DNA from: Sandaracinus sp964481145
Lineage (GTDB): Bacteria > Myxococcota_A > Polyangia > Polyangiales > Sandaracinaceae
Length of the DNA stretch: 64,000 nt
Direction of reading: 5' to 3'
Assembly (NCBI GenBank): GCA_964481145.1
Contig: CAYZTA010000006.1
Span: forward strand, 1-64,000
Part shown: piece after piece, positions 32,183-40,666 of the stretch
Layout of the letters: the number at the start of each line of letters is the position of its first letter
Numbering within the stretch: position 1 is the first letter of the stretch
The notes under the pieces: generated by a model
Databases searched by the model: none
Told to the model about the DNA's origin: nothing
What the model saw: only the letters and a program-made list of their open reading frames with translations
Position numbers and translations under genes: made by a program

Positions 32183-34743
32183 GAGGCGCGCACGTCTGCC
32201 AAGTCCGCGATCGCCGTTGCGAGCTCATGCGTATCGATAGGTTTACATAGATATCGTTCGAACCCTGCATCGAAGGCGCGCGCCATATCTTCGGTTTGCG
32301 TGAAAGCCGAAATGGCAATCGTGCGCATCAGAGGATCGTGGACGAGCGCAAACCGCACGAGCGAACAACCGTCTTCGTATGGCATCGCGATGTCACTCAC
32401 GAGCACATCGAAACGTGATTCTTGGAGACGAGCTCGAGCCTCCGCGGCGGAGGATGCGAGCGTCACACGTGCGCCTCGAAACGAGATGACCGAACCATAG
32501 AGCTCACGTGCGTCGTCATGATCGTCGACGAGGAGGACGCGCACGCCCACCAGATCTGGCGTCCGTGCTCGCGGAGCGCTCGATGATATTCGAGTAGATG
32601 TACCTGCTTCAGCGAGCGCGTCGATGTCGGGCAATCGCACGGTGAAGGTCGAGCCGCGACCGAGCCCTTCGCTGTTCACGGTGATGGTTCCGCCATGGAG
32701 CTCGACGAGCTTGCGCGCGATGGCGAGCCCCAAGCCGAGCCCGCCATGCTTGCGGGTCGTGCTCGCATCGGCTTGTCGAAATCGTTCGAAGAGATACGGC
32801 AGAAACGCGGGATCGATCCCGACGCCATTGTCTTTGACCGAGGCCACCACCATGCCGGGCTCTGCTGCGACTCGAGCGATGATGAGGCCGCCATTTCCTG
32901 TGAATTTGACGGCGTTCGAAAGCAGGTGAAAGAAGACCTGCCGAAGCCGAGTTCCATCCCCGCGCGTCAACGTCTTCGATGCGAGGTCGACATCGATCCG
33001 GATTCCCCGCTCTTCAGCGTTGGCGCGAACCAAGTCGGCGGCTTCTTTCATCGGCGCGGAGACCGAGAGGGATGTCCGATCGAGAGTGATCTTGTTTCGG
33101 AGGATCCGTGATGTATCGAGGATGTCATCGACAATTCGCGCTTGCGCTTGGGCGTTGCGTTGAATGACCGTCAAGCCTTTTTTGATGCGTTCCGTAGAAG
33201 GATTGGCATCATCGATGAGCAGCTTCGACCATCCGAGAATCGTCGACAGAGGTGTTCGTAGTTCGTGCGATGCGATCGAGAGGAATTCGTCTTTGAGCGC
33301 GTTGGCCCTTTGTGCTTCTTCGTAGAGCGCGACGTTCTCGAGAGCGGCTGATGCGCGGCGTGCGAGCTCCTCCGCGATCACACGATCCGCGAGGTCGTAG
33401 GCGCGCCCTGGTTGAACGGACTCGAGCGTGAGCGCCCCAGCCACTTCACCGCGAACCGTGAGCGGCACGAAGATCCACGATCTCGTTCCAAGCGCTTCGA
33501 GCGCTCGCTGCCCCTGTTCATCGTGGGCAACTTCGCGCAAGAGAGCGGGGCTCACCTCCGGAACGAGATCGGTCGTGCCCGAACGCATGACCCATCCCAA
33601 CCCGTGTCGAACGTTCGGATCGTCCGTGAAGAGATCCGCGAGCGATCTCGTGATGGGCGCGTCCGTGGCGGCGTCTGCGGCGGCGATGCATCGCACGTGT
33701 TCGGTGGCGTCGCGCAAATGCACCGCACAGAAGTCGGCCATGTTGGTAGCGACCGTTCGTGCGAAGCTGGCCAGCATTTCATCGCGCGACAGAGAGCTGG
33801 CGAGTGCACGTGTGACCTCTGCGACGATCGCCAACGCCTGCTCACCACGCTTTCGCGCGGTGATGTCATCGAAGCGCAGTGCGACTTCGGATGGACCAAG
33901 CGAAACCACCCAGCAGCGGTACCAAGACCCAGCGCCCCGGCCGGTGGGCGAGATCTCAACGCTCTCGACACTTTGTGCTTCCCGAGATGCACTCTGATCC
34001 TCGAATGTCGAAGGTGCTTCGGCACCTTCGAGCGCTCGTTCGATCAAGCCCCATACGATGGTTTTCTCGATGGAAGGCCAGATCGTCCGTAAGTCCGCGC
34101 CTTCGACCTCGTGCGCGCCCAACATATGACGCGCCGATTGGTTTCCATACACGCACCGGAGGGAGAAGAGCTCATCGTGTTCACGCTGGACACGCAGCAC
34201 CAGGAAGCCCTCGCTCGAAGCGTCGTGGACAGTACGAAAGCGACGCTCGCTTTCAGCGAGCGCATCCACCATCCGCCGTCGATCGGTGATATCCGAAACC
34301 ATGACGGCAATGCCGCTGACTTGGTTTCCTGTCCGAATGGGAAATGCGTTGACGGTGCCTTGACCGATCCCACCCGGTGCATCGAGTCTTTTCCAACTGA
34401 CTTCGAATCCAGAGAGCGCGACATCGGATTCGATGACTCGACGCAAGCACGGGCCGAGCAGCTTCACGAGCTCGCGATCGGCCACTTCGTCGAAGGAGCG
34501 TCCGATGTGCTCCGTTCGCGAGAGCCCGTTGATCCGCGCGAACATCTCATTGATTTCTAGATAGCGGAGCTCACGATCGAAAATCGCGATGCCGAGTGGC
34601 GCCTGCTGAACCAGAGCATCGAGAGCTGCGTGTGCTCGCTCAGTCTGGACCGTGAAGTGAGTTTTCACGGTCTCTTTGTGCGTGGCCTCATGACGCATCC
34701 CTCCGGCGCTCGTGGTTCCTTCCATCGGGGGCCGCGAGCTCAT
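32176..34743 (-). CDS. hybrid sensor histidine kinase, PAS-PAS-GAF-HisKA-HATPase-REC
   Basis: 855 residues from ATG 34743, chosen because GGAGGAG lies 6 nt upstream; a longer frame exists but is less well supported. After a polar N-terminus come PAS1 (about 40-160, with QQAPLGIAIFDRELRYLEIN and a VMVSDITDRR end), PAS2 (about 165-310) and GAF (about 310-470). HisKA has the His in SIASHELRTPLSTI, HATPase has NAVKFTG, DNGVGI and GGLGLGLAI, and the receiver at the C-terminus has LLVDDHDD, SDIAMPYEDG and CKPID. There is no membrane helix, so it senses a cytoplasmic or diffusible cue. No partner response regulator gene is adjacent. Confidence 0.92.
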   Translation of the reverse strand: MSSRPPMEGTTSAGGMRHEATHKETVKTHFTVQTERAHAALDALVQQAPLGIAIFDRELRYLEINEMFARINGLSRTEHIGRSFDEVADRELVKLLGPCLRRVIESDVALSGFEVSWKRLDAPGGIGQGTVNAFPIRTGNQVSGIAVMVSDITDRRRMVDALAESERRFRTVHDASSEGFLVLRVQREHDELFSLRCVYGNQSARHMLGAHEVEGADLRTIWPSIEKTIVWGLIERALEGAEAPSTFEDQSASREAQSVESVEISPTGRGAGSWYRCWVVSLGPSEVALRFDDITARKRGEQALAIVAEVTRALASSLSRDEMLASFARTVATNMADFCAVHLRDATEHVRCIAAADAATDAPITRSLADLFTDDPNVRHGLGWVMRSGTTDLVPEVSPALLREVAHDEQGQRALEALGTRSWIFVPLTVRGEVAGALTLESVQPGRAYDLADRVIAEELARRASAALENVALYEEAQRANALKDEFLSIASHELRTPLSTILGWSKLLIDDANPSTERIKKGLTVIQRNAQAQARIVDDILDTSRILRNKITLDRTSLSVSAPMKEAADLVRANAEERGIRIDVDLASKTLTRGDGTRLRQVFFHLLSNAVKFTGNGGLIIARVAAEPGMVVASVKDNGVGIDPAFLPYLFERFRQADASTTRKHGGLGLGLAIARKLVELHGGTITVNSEGLGRGSTFTVRLPDIDALAEAGTSTRISSSAPRARTPDLVGVRVLLVDDHDDARELYGSVISFRGARVTLASSAAEARARLQESRFDVLVSDIAMPYEDGCSLVRFALVHDPLMRTIAISAFTQTEDMARAFDAGFERYLCKPIDTHELATAIADLADVRASN

Positions 34744-35064
34744 CAGTGGCTCCTCCGAGAAGGAAGAGCCCACCCCGGCCGGGCTCTCGCCGCGTTGCTC
34801 GCGATGAGCATGGTGGCGAGATCGGATAATTGCCTCACGTTGCACCAGGCAGGCAGCACAGCAAACCGTGAGCCAGTGGGAAAAACTCGATTCTCCTGAA
34901 ATTCATAAGGCATTGGGACTGCCATGAGCGTGGCATAGTGGACCTCATGTGGCACGATGTCACACGAGAACCACCCCACAGTAACGACAATTGTTGATCC
35001 AAGCGGTTGCACTCAAAGTCCTCGCTAGAGCCTGTCAGATTCGGACCGAGCAGGATCTGAGACC
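34744..35064. other. 321-bp intergenic stretch with no supported gene
   Basis: This lies upstream of the hybrid kinase (minus strand) and downstream of the PLDc_N-like membrane protein gene (minus strand). I find no reading frame with both a ribosome site and plausible composition, and no convincing -35/-10 pair or hairpin with a T-run. It probably holds the kinase promoter. Confidence 0.5.
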
Positions 35065-35505
35065 CTAATCCGCACGTGATGTTCGCTGGCCTCCGGGAAC
35101 GTTGTAATCATGACGAGGATTGGCCACGTAGGGCGCATGCCAAATGTGCAAATACCAATAAATGGGAAGGATCGCCCAAGGCATGAAAATCATCGCGAAC
35201 ACCCAAGTGCCACGTGCCGAGAGCCTCGGGTTTTGTGCCGCGAACGAGATATAGAACAGCATCAGTATAAACTGCATGAAGATCGCAAGGACGAGCACGA
35301 CCTGGAAGGGACTGTAGTCACCTGCGTCGAACCCTGCTGCCGGACCCGCTGTGAATGCAGCTGCAAATGCCGCAGACGCGAATACACCGATGAGCACAAA
35401 GGTCAGGACCCCCAGAAAGAGTCGAGCACGACGACTCCAACGAGGGATCGATTCGTTGCGTGTGGTTTGACCGAGTGGTTGACCCGTCACGGTTCGTGTT
35501 TCCAT
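35065..35505 (-). CDS. small membrane protein with PLDc_N-like C-terminal helices
   Basis: 146 residues from ATG 35505, with GGAGG 8 nt upstream; ATG 35520 is an alternative. A cytoplasmic N-terminus with several Arg residues is followed by three hydrophobic segments: ARLFLGVLTFVLIGVFASAA, FQVVLVLAIFMQFILMLFYI, and GTWVFAMIFMPWAILPIYWY. The last one, with a Pro-Ile-Tyr-Trp-Tyr end, resembles the phospholipase-D-nuclease N-terminal membrane module seen alone in small bacterial proteins. Function unknown. It is divergent from the universal stress protein gene and the two starts are only about 120 bp apart. Confidence 0.65.
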   Translation of the reverse strand: METRTVTGQPLGQTTRNESIPRWSRRARLFLGVLTFVLIGVFASAAFAAAFTAGPAAGFDAGDYSPFQVVLVLAIFMQFILMLFYISFAAQNPRLSARGTWVFAMIFMPWAILPIYWYLHIWHAPYVANPRHDYNVPGGQRTSRAD

Positions 35506-35548
35506 GTTTCCGTCCTCCATGAGGAGTGAGCGTTGCAGATGCGATGCC

Positions 35549-35570
35549 ATTGCGATGGCATTGCGATGGC
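35549..35570. repeat. 11-bp tandem repeat, two perfect copies plus one degenerate
   Basis: ATTGCGATGGC occurs at 35549-35559 and 35560-35570, preceded by a degenerate copy at 35538-35548 (GATGCGATGCC). The repeat lies in the divergent region between the membrane protein and universal stress protein genes, upstream of the chosen UspA start. Confidence 0.7.
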
Positions 35571-35622
35571 ATTGTTTCTGCTTTCGCACTCGCCGGAGAA
35601 CGGATTGTCAGGGCTTCAAAGA

Positions 35623-36063
35623 ATGATGTTGTGTGCGATCGATTTCTCTGTCGTATCGCACCACGCTGCCCGTGTGGCCACGGATTTGTCGCATGCCACG
35701 GGCATGCGACTCCACTTCGTCCACGTCGTTTTCGGTTCCGAATGGAATGTCCCCACAGAACCCGAGTGGGCACTTTCTCAATCGTTGCCCTCCGATGAGC
35801 TATCGCGCGATGCACGCGAAGCGCTATTCCGCTTGGCGCATGATTTATGTGTCGAAGCGGATGTGCATGTCGTGTTCGGAGCGGCTGCGCGGGAGATCGT
35901 GAAGCTCGCAAATGAATTGGACGCGGGCATGATCGTGATGGGGACGCACAGCAGGACTGGACTCGCCCATCTGTTGCTGGGCAGCGTCACCGAACGAGTC
36001 ATTCACACGTCACGGATTCCGGTGCTCGTCGTGCCTGGGGCTCACGCGCACTCACGCAAATGA
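35623..36063 (+). CDS. universal stress protein (UspA family)
   Basis: 146 residues from ATG 35623, chosen because the family begins at this strand (MMLCAIDFS); longer in-frame starts run through the repeat region. It has the UspA fold and the ATP-binding motif GTHSRTGLAHLLLGSVTERV (G-2x-G-9x-G-S/T pattern), preceded by IVM, with the final strand IPVLVVPG. Such proteins are cytoplasmic, induced by stress or growth arrest, and often bind ATP. Its 3' end overlaps the convergent RpoH-like sigma gene by 22 bp. Confidence 0.9.
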   Translation: MMLCAIDFSVVSHHAARVATDLSHATGMRLHFVHVVFGSEWNVPTEPEWALSQSLPSDELSRDAREALFRLAHDLCVEADVHVVFGAAAREIVKLANELDAGMIVMGTHSRTGLAHLLLGSVTERVIHTSRIPVLVVPGAHAHSRK

Positions 36064-36878
36064 TCGGCAAGCCGATCGCGCAACCGTCGTTCCAGCTGCC
36101 GAACCCGTTCACCGCTCACGCCGATCTGCTCACCCACCGCGCGTAGCGATGCAGGTTCGTCTGCGACCAAGCGATGATCAAAGATGCACGCGTCACGATC
36201 TCCGAGTTGTTCTCTAAAATGTCTGATCGCGGACACGGCGCGTTCTCGTTCTTCGTATTCGGCGACGACTTCCTCGGGGCCCGGCAGATCGTTGGCGAGC
36301 GTGTCCTCGACAGTGCGACGGCTCCCGTCTCCGGTGGTCGCACTCAAGCTCACGTCACGGTTTTCGAGGCGAGCCAAGAGAGATTCGACCTCGCTCGCGT
36401 CGACTCCCAGCCGCTCCGCGATGGCCTCTCGGGTCGGCTCGATGTTCTCGGCAAGAAGGGCTGCGTGCACACGTCCGACGTTGAAAAACAGTCTGCGCCC
36501 CGCCCGCGTCGTGGAGCTTCGGACGACGCGAAGACGGTCGCGAAGAAAGGCGATCACATACGCACGAATCCAGAGCGACGCATACGTCGAGAAGAGAACA
36601 CCGCGCTCGCAATCGAACCGGTCAGCCGCCACGAGGAGCCCGACGTTGCCCTCCTGAATTGCGTCCATCATGCAGCGCTGCAGCGCCGGATAGCCTCGCA
36701 CGATCTTGACGACCAATCGGAGATGGCTCTCGACCAAACGCCGGCGAAGATGCTCTTCACCGGTTTCCTTGAGGCGCGTGACCAGCTCTCGTTCTTCCTC
36801 ACGTGCCAACATGGGAATCCGCGTGACGGTGCGCAGATAAGAACCGAGGGATCCCTCGCGAGAGCTGTGAATCGACAT
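36042..36878 (-). CDS. RpoH-like (sigma-32 family) RNA polymerase sigma factor
   Basis: 278 residues from ATG 36878, with GGAGGAA 8 nt upstream. Longer frame upstream lacks support. Sigma-70 regions are clear: region 1.2 (LGSYLRTVTRIPMLAREEE), region 2 with NVGLLVAADRFDCERGVLFSTYASLWIRAYV, an RpoH-box-like RRLFFN at about 128-133 in place of QRKLFFNL, region 3, and region 4 with the helix-turn-helix ASLRAVGEQIGVSGERVRQL. Length fits RpoH. It would direct heat-shock or other stress promoters. The nearby UspA, YtxH-like and PNPOx-like genes are natural candidates for its regulon. Overlaps UspA at the 3' end. Confidence 0.88.
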   Translation of the reverse strand: MSIHSSREGSLGSYLRTVTRIPMLAREEERELVTRLKETGEEHLRRRLVESHLRLVVKIVRGYPALQRCMMDAIQEGNVGLLVAADRFDCERGVLFSTYASLWIRAYVIAFLRDRLRVVRSSTTRAGRRLFFNVGRVHAALLAENIEPTREAIAERLGVDASEVESLLARLENRDVSLSATTGDGSRRTVEDTLANDLPGPEEVVAEYEERERAVSAIRHFREQLGDRDACIFDHRLVADEPASLRAVGEQIGVSGERVRQLERRLRDRLADHLRECA

Positions 36879-37014
36879 CGTTCCGTTCCTCCGAAGTGTC
36901 CGAAGCGCGAGCCCACATGGTCTGCGCAGATCAAAAACCCGAGATTCGTTGGGTGCGCCGGCCGTTCTGCATGGCAAGTGCCACGTCGAGCGTCGCGAAA
37001 TCAGACGAGGATCT

Positions 37015-37836
37015 TCAGTGGGTCTCGCGATCGGAATGGGTCTGGCTGTGGCGTCGAGCCTCACCCGAGGCGGCCCTGCGCACGGGTTCTGTCGCGATCC
37101 GATCGCTGCGCGGACGGAGCGTGATGATGAGCGGCAAATGATCCGAAGCCACGCGAGCAAGTCCAAATCCGAGCACTTCTGAATCTCGAACTTCGAGCCC
37201 TGAGGCCACGAACACGTGGTCGATGCGCAAGATAGGTCGATACGAAGGGTAGGTTGCGCGGACACGAGCAGGATCGACCGTGCGAGGAGCATCCAAAAGA
37301 ACCGTCGAGAGACGGCGATAGGCGATCGAGCCTCGTCCGCAGTTCAAATCTCCGAGCAGCACGATGTGCGTCGAGCGCGTGGCGGCGATCTCTTCGACCA
37401 CCCGGCGGGCTTGTCCGAGCCGTTCGATCGGACCCAGACCGAAATGCGTCACCATGACTTCGAGCTCGACCTCGGCGGTGCTGACTCGCGCATGAATGAA
37501 GCACCGCGGTTCGCTCACGGCGCGCCAAGTCGGTAATTTTTGAGTGCGGAGATGTTCGAGCGGATAACGCGAGAGCACGGCATTGCCGTATTGCCCCCGT
37601 CCATCATCGAGCGCGGCCCCGAACACATGGTTCATCCCGAGTCGCACGGCGATGGCTTCGGCTTGGTCCAAACCTCCGCTTCGTGCGCGACCGACGTCGA
37701 TCTCCTGTAATCCAATCACATCGGCGTCGCAGGCGCGAAGAACATCGACTGTTCGTTCCACGGACCGCACGCCGTCGATGCCGATACAACCGTGAACGTT
37801 GTACGTGACGACCCGTACGTGTTTTGGCAGCTGCAT
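37015..37836 (-). CDS. endonuclease/exonuclease/phosphatase family protein
   Basis: 273 residues from ATG 37836, with GAGAGG upstream. The metal-dependent EEP fold is complete: VTYNVHGCIG, GLQEID with the catalytic Glu, GDLNCGRGS, the DHVFV strand, and ASDHLPLI with the terminal Asp-His pair. Substrates in this family range from DNA to phosphoinositides, and secreted forms exist. No signal peptide is seen with this start. The last 25 residues are basic. It lies between the sigma factor and YtxH-like genes, all on the same strand, and may be co-regulated. Confidence 0.88.
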   Translation of the reverse strand: MQLPKHVRVVTYNVHGCIGIDGVRSVERTVDVLRACDADVIGLQEIDVGRARSGGLDQAEAIAVRLGMNHVFGAALDDGRGQYGNAVLSRYPLEHLRTQKLPTWRAVSEPRCFIHARVSTAEVELEVMVTHFGLGPIERLGQARRVVEEIAATRSTHIVLLGDLNCGRGSIAYRRLSTVLLDAPRTVDPARVRATYPSYRPILRIDHVFVASGLEVRDSEVLGFGLARVASDHLPLIITLRPRSDRIATEPVRRAASGEARRHSQTHSDRETH

Positions 37837-37926
37837 GAAGAGCCTCTCGGAGAGAAAGCGGAAAGGGCGCGCCGTGCACATCCGTCGAAGGGACGAGATG
37901 TGCACGGCCCTCACGAGAAGACGCGC

Positions 37927-38250
37927 TCAAGACGGCACGTTTGCATCCCTTTGCATGTCTTCGCGACGCACACGTCGTGCACCCGCACGATTGCGCATGT
38001 TGCCAATCAAATCGCCCATATCTTTGCGCAAGGCCTCCCCGGTTCGCGGGGTCAGGAGCATCGCAGCGGCGGCCCCACATGCGGCACCTGCGGCAAAAAG
38101 ACCCATGGCAGGGAGGATCAGGATTCGCGTTCGGGGCACGAGACCCATCGTCGCGAAATGATCCGCCATCCCCATCTTTCGCAGCAAACGCGCAAACTTT
38201 CGAACTTCGGCGTTCGCAGCCACCATCGTCATCGCCTTCGTCAGATCCAT
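37927..38250 (-). CDS. YtxH-like small stress-associated protein
   Basis: 107 residues from ATG 38250, with AGGAGG 8 nt upstream. A polar N-terminus is followed by a hydrophobic Gly/Ala-rich helix (LPAMGLFAAGAACGAAAAML) and the YtxH phrase TPRTGEALRKDM, then a basic tail. YtxH proteins are membrane-anchored general stress proteins, sigma-B controlled in Bacillus. It lies 90 bp upstream of the EEP gene and near the RpoH-like sigma gene on the same strand, which fits a stress regulon. Confidence 0.78.
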   Translation of the reverse strand: MDLTKAMTMVAANAEVRKFARLLRKMGMADHFATMGLVPRTRILILPAMGLFAAGAACGAAAAMLLTPRTGEALRKDMGDLIGNMRNRAGARRVRREDMQRDANVPS

Positions 38251-38489
38251 CGTGATATCCTCCTGGCCCAGGGCAACTGACCTCCCGAAATGGGGACTGA
38301 TCGACATGAGTGCCCCCAAGACCGGGGCATCTTCGAGCAAATCGGGTGCCGACCAGAGTTGGATGAGGATGAGAACGGCCGAAAATGTCCGTCGATGGGC
38401 GGGGTAAGCTGCTTCACAGTTGCGGAGCGGCCCCGACCGGCGCGAGAATGCATCCCGTTCCGCTGATCAATCTCCGCGGACAGGAAAGG

Positions 38490-39044
38490 ATGTCGATGGC
38501 TTCGAAGGATCAGATCGTCTGCCACGTCTGCGGTTTCAGAAACGCCTCGGACGCCGCTCGCTGCGTGTCGTGTGGTGCGAAGCTGGAGGCGGTAAGCGGC
38601 GACTACTCCCTCGAGGAGGAAGCGGCGCGGAACCATCAGCAATCTGGGTTCGCCGTGAAATGGCTCGCGGTGTCCTGCGTGATTTATTTCGTATTTCAAT
38701 CGATCGCGCTCGGCCTTCTGCCAGAGGTGCTGCCCTCGTACGATCCATTTCAGGCCATCTGGGGCATCCTGATCTCATCATTCACCTGGTTTTTGGGCGG
38801 AATCGTGGCTGGTTTCGTCTCGCCGGGGCGGACCTTTCTGGAGCCGGCCGTGGCCGCCGTGATCGCGCTCATTCCAACGGTCGCCTACCTCATGTGGCGC
38901 ACTCCCGGAGAACCGGGGGACGGTTTCGAACCGTCGATGATGGCCTATGCCGTGGGCGGTCTCATCGGCGTGATGGTCTCTCTTTTCGGCGCTTTCATTG
39001 GGGAAAAGCTCCAGAGCCTCACCCGAGGACACGCGCGCGTCTGA
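38490..39044 (+). CDS. membrane protein with N-terminal zinc ribbon
   Basis: 184 residues from ATG 38490. ATG 38496, with AGGAAAGG six bases upstream, fits the ribosome site better. Residues 8-30 form a zinc ribbon (CHVCGFRNASDAARCVSCG). An acidic linker and four hydrophobic segments follow: VKWLAVSCVIYFVFQSIAL, a second one with WGILISSFTWFLGGIVAGF, AAVIALIPTVAYLMW and MAYAVGGLIGVMVSLFGAF. Function unknown. Zinc-ribbon membrane proteins of this kind often take part in envelope stress or assembly. A 28-bp perfect palindrome follows 18 bp after the stop. Confidence 0.75.
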   Translation: MSMASKDQIVCHVCGFRNASDAARCVSCGAKLEAVSGDYSLEEEAARNHQQSGFAVKWLAVSCVIYFVFQSIALGLLPEVLPSYDPFQAIWGILISSFTWFLGGIVAGFVSPGRTFLEPAVAAVIALIPTVAYLMWRTPGEPGDGFEPSMMAYAVGGLIGVMVSLFGAFIGEKLQSLTRGHARV

Positions 39045-39062
39045 CCTCGATGCTCACAGGGA

Positions 39063-39090
39063 ATATCGATGGGCGATCGCCCATCGATAT
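39063..39090. repeat. perfect 28-bp palindrome between convergent genes
   Basis: ATATCGATGGGCGA is followed immediately by its exact reverse complement (39063-39076 and 39077-39090). The centre is GCGATCGC. It lies 18 bp after the stop of the zinc-ribbon membrane protein and 100 bp before the stop of the convergent aldolase-like gene. As RNA it would form a 12-bp hairpin after opening a small loop and could end transcription from both sides, but there is no T-run. A protein-binding operator or a cruciform is also possible. Confidence 0.75.
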
Positions 39091-39190
39091 GAGGTCGTGT
39101 CCGCACATCCTCCCATCGCCTGGCTCGTTCGCAGAATCGCATGCGTTGTTGCTCGTCGGTCACAGGCTATCGCCTGCTCCCTCCTCGCGC

Positions 39191-39868
39191 CTAGCCTGCG
39201 ATTCTGCGCCCTTCGCCATAGGTCGATAGAGGGAGCTCCCGCGGGATTTCACCGCAAATTTCCATGAGCGCGCTCGCCCGTGCGGTGATGATCTCGAGCG
39301 ACGCAGGATCATTGTCTGCCGGAAAGAGTCCGACATCGATCACGATGGCAGATGCGCCCGCTTCGAGATACTGAGGTCCGTTGTCGGGGCCGATTCCTCC
39401 TGTGGCGACGACCGCCACGCTGGAGCGCAGTCGAATCAGACGTGCGACGTCGTCGATGCCACCAAGGGAACCGACAGGGTAGAGCGCGACGGGGCCTTCG
39501 TGTGCGCGACTTGCGACCACGAGCTCGGTGGGCGTCGCCACTCCCGGTACGATGCTGAGCCCACGCTGACGACAGGCGCGAATGAGTTCTTCGTCGAACA
39601 TCGGGGAGAAGACGAGCTCAGCGCCTGCTGCGAGTGCGACATTGAGGTGTTCGGGCTCGATCACATCCGAAAGCCCGACCGTCGCATCCGTGCGATCGGC
39701 AATTTCCGCGGCGATTTCGGCCACGAAAGGGATCGTCACCGGCAGTAAAAAGAGCGCGATGCCGCCACGCGCGGCGGCCTCTGCGCGCGCGATCAGCGCA
39801 ACGCGTTCCGGAGCCTGGACGATGGCCGCGAGGCGATGCTCCCGGAGGAGCTCCAACGGGTCGGACAT
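39191..39868 (-). CDS. KDPG/KHG aldolase-like protein lacking catalytic residues
   Basis: 225 residues from ATG 39868, with GGAGG upstream. The TIM-barrel order of Eda is readable: RAEAAARGGIALFLLPVT, ATVGLSDVIEP, GAELVFSPMFDEEL, SIVPGVATPTEL, ALYPVGSLGG and ATGGIGPDN. Compared with E. coli Eda, the catalytic Glu of EVTLRT, the Arg of the same motif and the Schiff-base Lys of KFFPA are all replaced (LLPVTI and VALYP). It keeps the phosphate-binding TGGI motif. The Entner-Doudoroff reaction is therefore unlikely. It may be a binding protein or an enzyme with another chemistry. No sugar-acid genes are nearby. Confidence 0.78.
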   Translation of the reverse strand: MSDPLELLREHRLAAIVQAPERVALIARAEAAARGGIALFLLPVTIPFVAEIAAEIADRTDATVGLSDVIEPEHLNVALAAGAELVFSPMFDEELIRACRQRGLSIVPGVATPTELVVASRAHEGPVALYPVGSLGGIDDVARLIRLRSSVAVVATGGIGPDNGPQYLEAGASAIVIDVGLFPADNDPASLEIITARASALMEICGEIPRELPLSTYGEGRRIAG

Positions 39869-40020
39869 CACCCTCCTGTTACACGTGTGTCGCCACGGCG
39901 GTCAAGCTGGTGTTTTTCGCTCGTCATCGTGATATTCGAACGAATACGTGAGTTCGTGCAGTTCTTCGGAATGCGATTTGTGGCATCCTGGTTGGCGAAA
40001 AGGGCGAGCGAGGAGCCGAC

Positions 40021-40632
40021 ATGATTTATCTCTATTTGTTTGCACTCGTGCTCGGAGGAATTCTGCTCGGCACATCCATGCTGCTGGGTGGCAGTGAAGG
40101 TGGTGCAGACGACGGGCTTGCCGATGCCGACATGGAGGTCGAACACGGCTCGGATGCTCACCCCGTGGCCGACGGGCATGACGCGTCGGGAGGTTTCGAG
40201 AGCTTTCTCGTGGCCTTCCTATCGATGCGATTCTGGACGTTTTCCCTCGCTTTTTTCGGGCTTACAGGCGTCGTTCTGAATGGCTTCGGCCTCGTGACGA
40301 GCACGTTCGTATCGGCTGTGATCGCGACAGCGATGGGTGTGTGCTCGGGCATGGGTGCGGTGTGGATCATGCGGCGGGTGCGTGCCGATGATTCCAACAG
40401 TGCGGCTCACGCGCAGGATTTCGTTGGCAAAACAGGTCGTGTGATGGTGGGATTTGGGCCGGGGCAGACAGGGAAAGTGCGCGTCGAAGTGAGGGGGAGC
40501 ACCATCGATGTGCTCGCGGTTCCCATCGACGAGACGACCTTTGGAACGAAGGAAGAAGTCATCATCGTCGAGATGGAAGGCACGCGCGCGAAGGTGGCGC
40601 GGATGACGCCTGATCGGTTGAGCACCATCTGA
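40021..40632 (+). CDS. YqiJ/NfeD-like membrane protein with OB-fold domain
   Basis: 203 residues. An N-terminal helix (MIYLYLFALVLGGILLG) is followed by an Asp/His-rich linker (residues 28-60), two further hydrophobic segments (FLSMRFWTFSLAFFGLTGVV and a Gly/Met-rich one), and a soluble C-terminal OB-fold-like domain (QDFVGKTGRVMVGFGPGQ, RVEVRGSTIDVLA). The YqiJ/NfeD family is nearly always linked to flotillins and probably supports their membrane assembly. The next gene encodes a flotillin 34 bp downstream, which confirms the context. Confidence 0.82.
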   Translation: MIYLYLFALVLGGILLGTSMLLGGSEGGADDGLADADMEVEHGSDAHPVADGHDASGGFESFLVAFLSMRFWTFSLAFFGLTGVVLNGFGLVTSTFVSAVIATAMGVCSGMGAVWIMRRVRADDSNSAAHAQDFVGKTGRVMVGFGPGQTGKVRVEVRGSTIDVLAVPIDETTFGTKEEVIIVEMEGTRAKVARMTPDRLSTI

Positions 40633-40666
40633 GCACGACCTTGGGTTCGTGGGGAAAGAGAGATCA

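Noticed and set aside
34744..35012. 89-codon minus-strand frame upstream of the hybrid kinase
   Set aside because: No ribosome site at its start, no recognisable composition, and it overlaps the probable kinase promoter.
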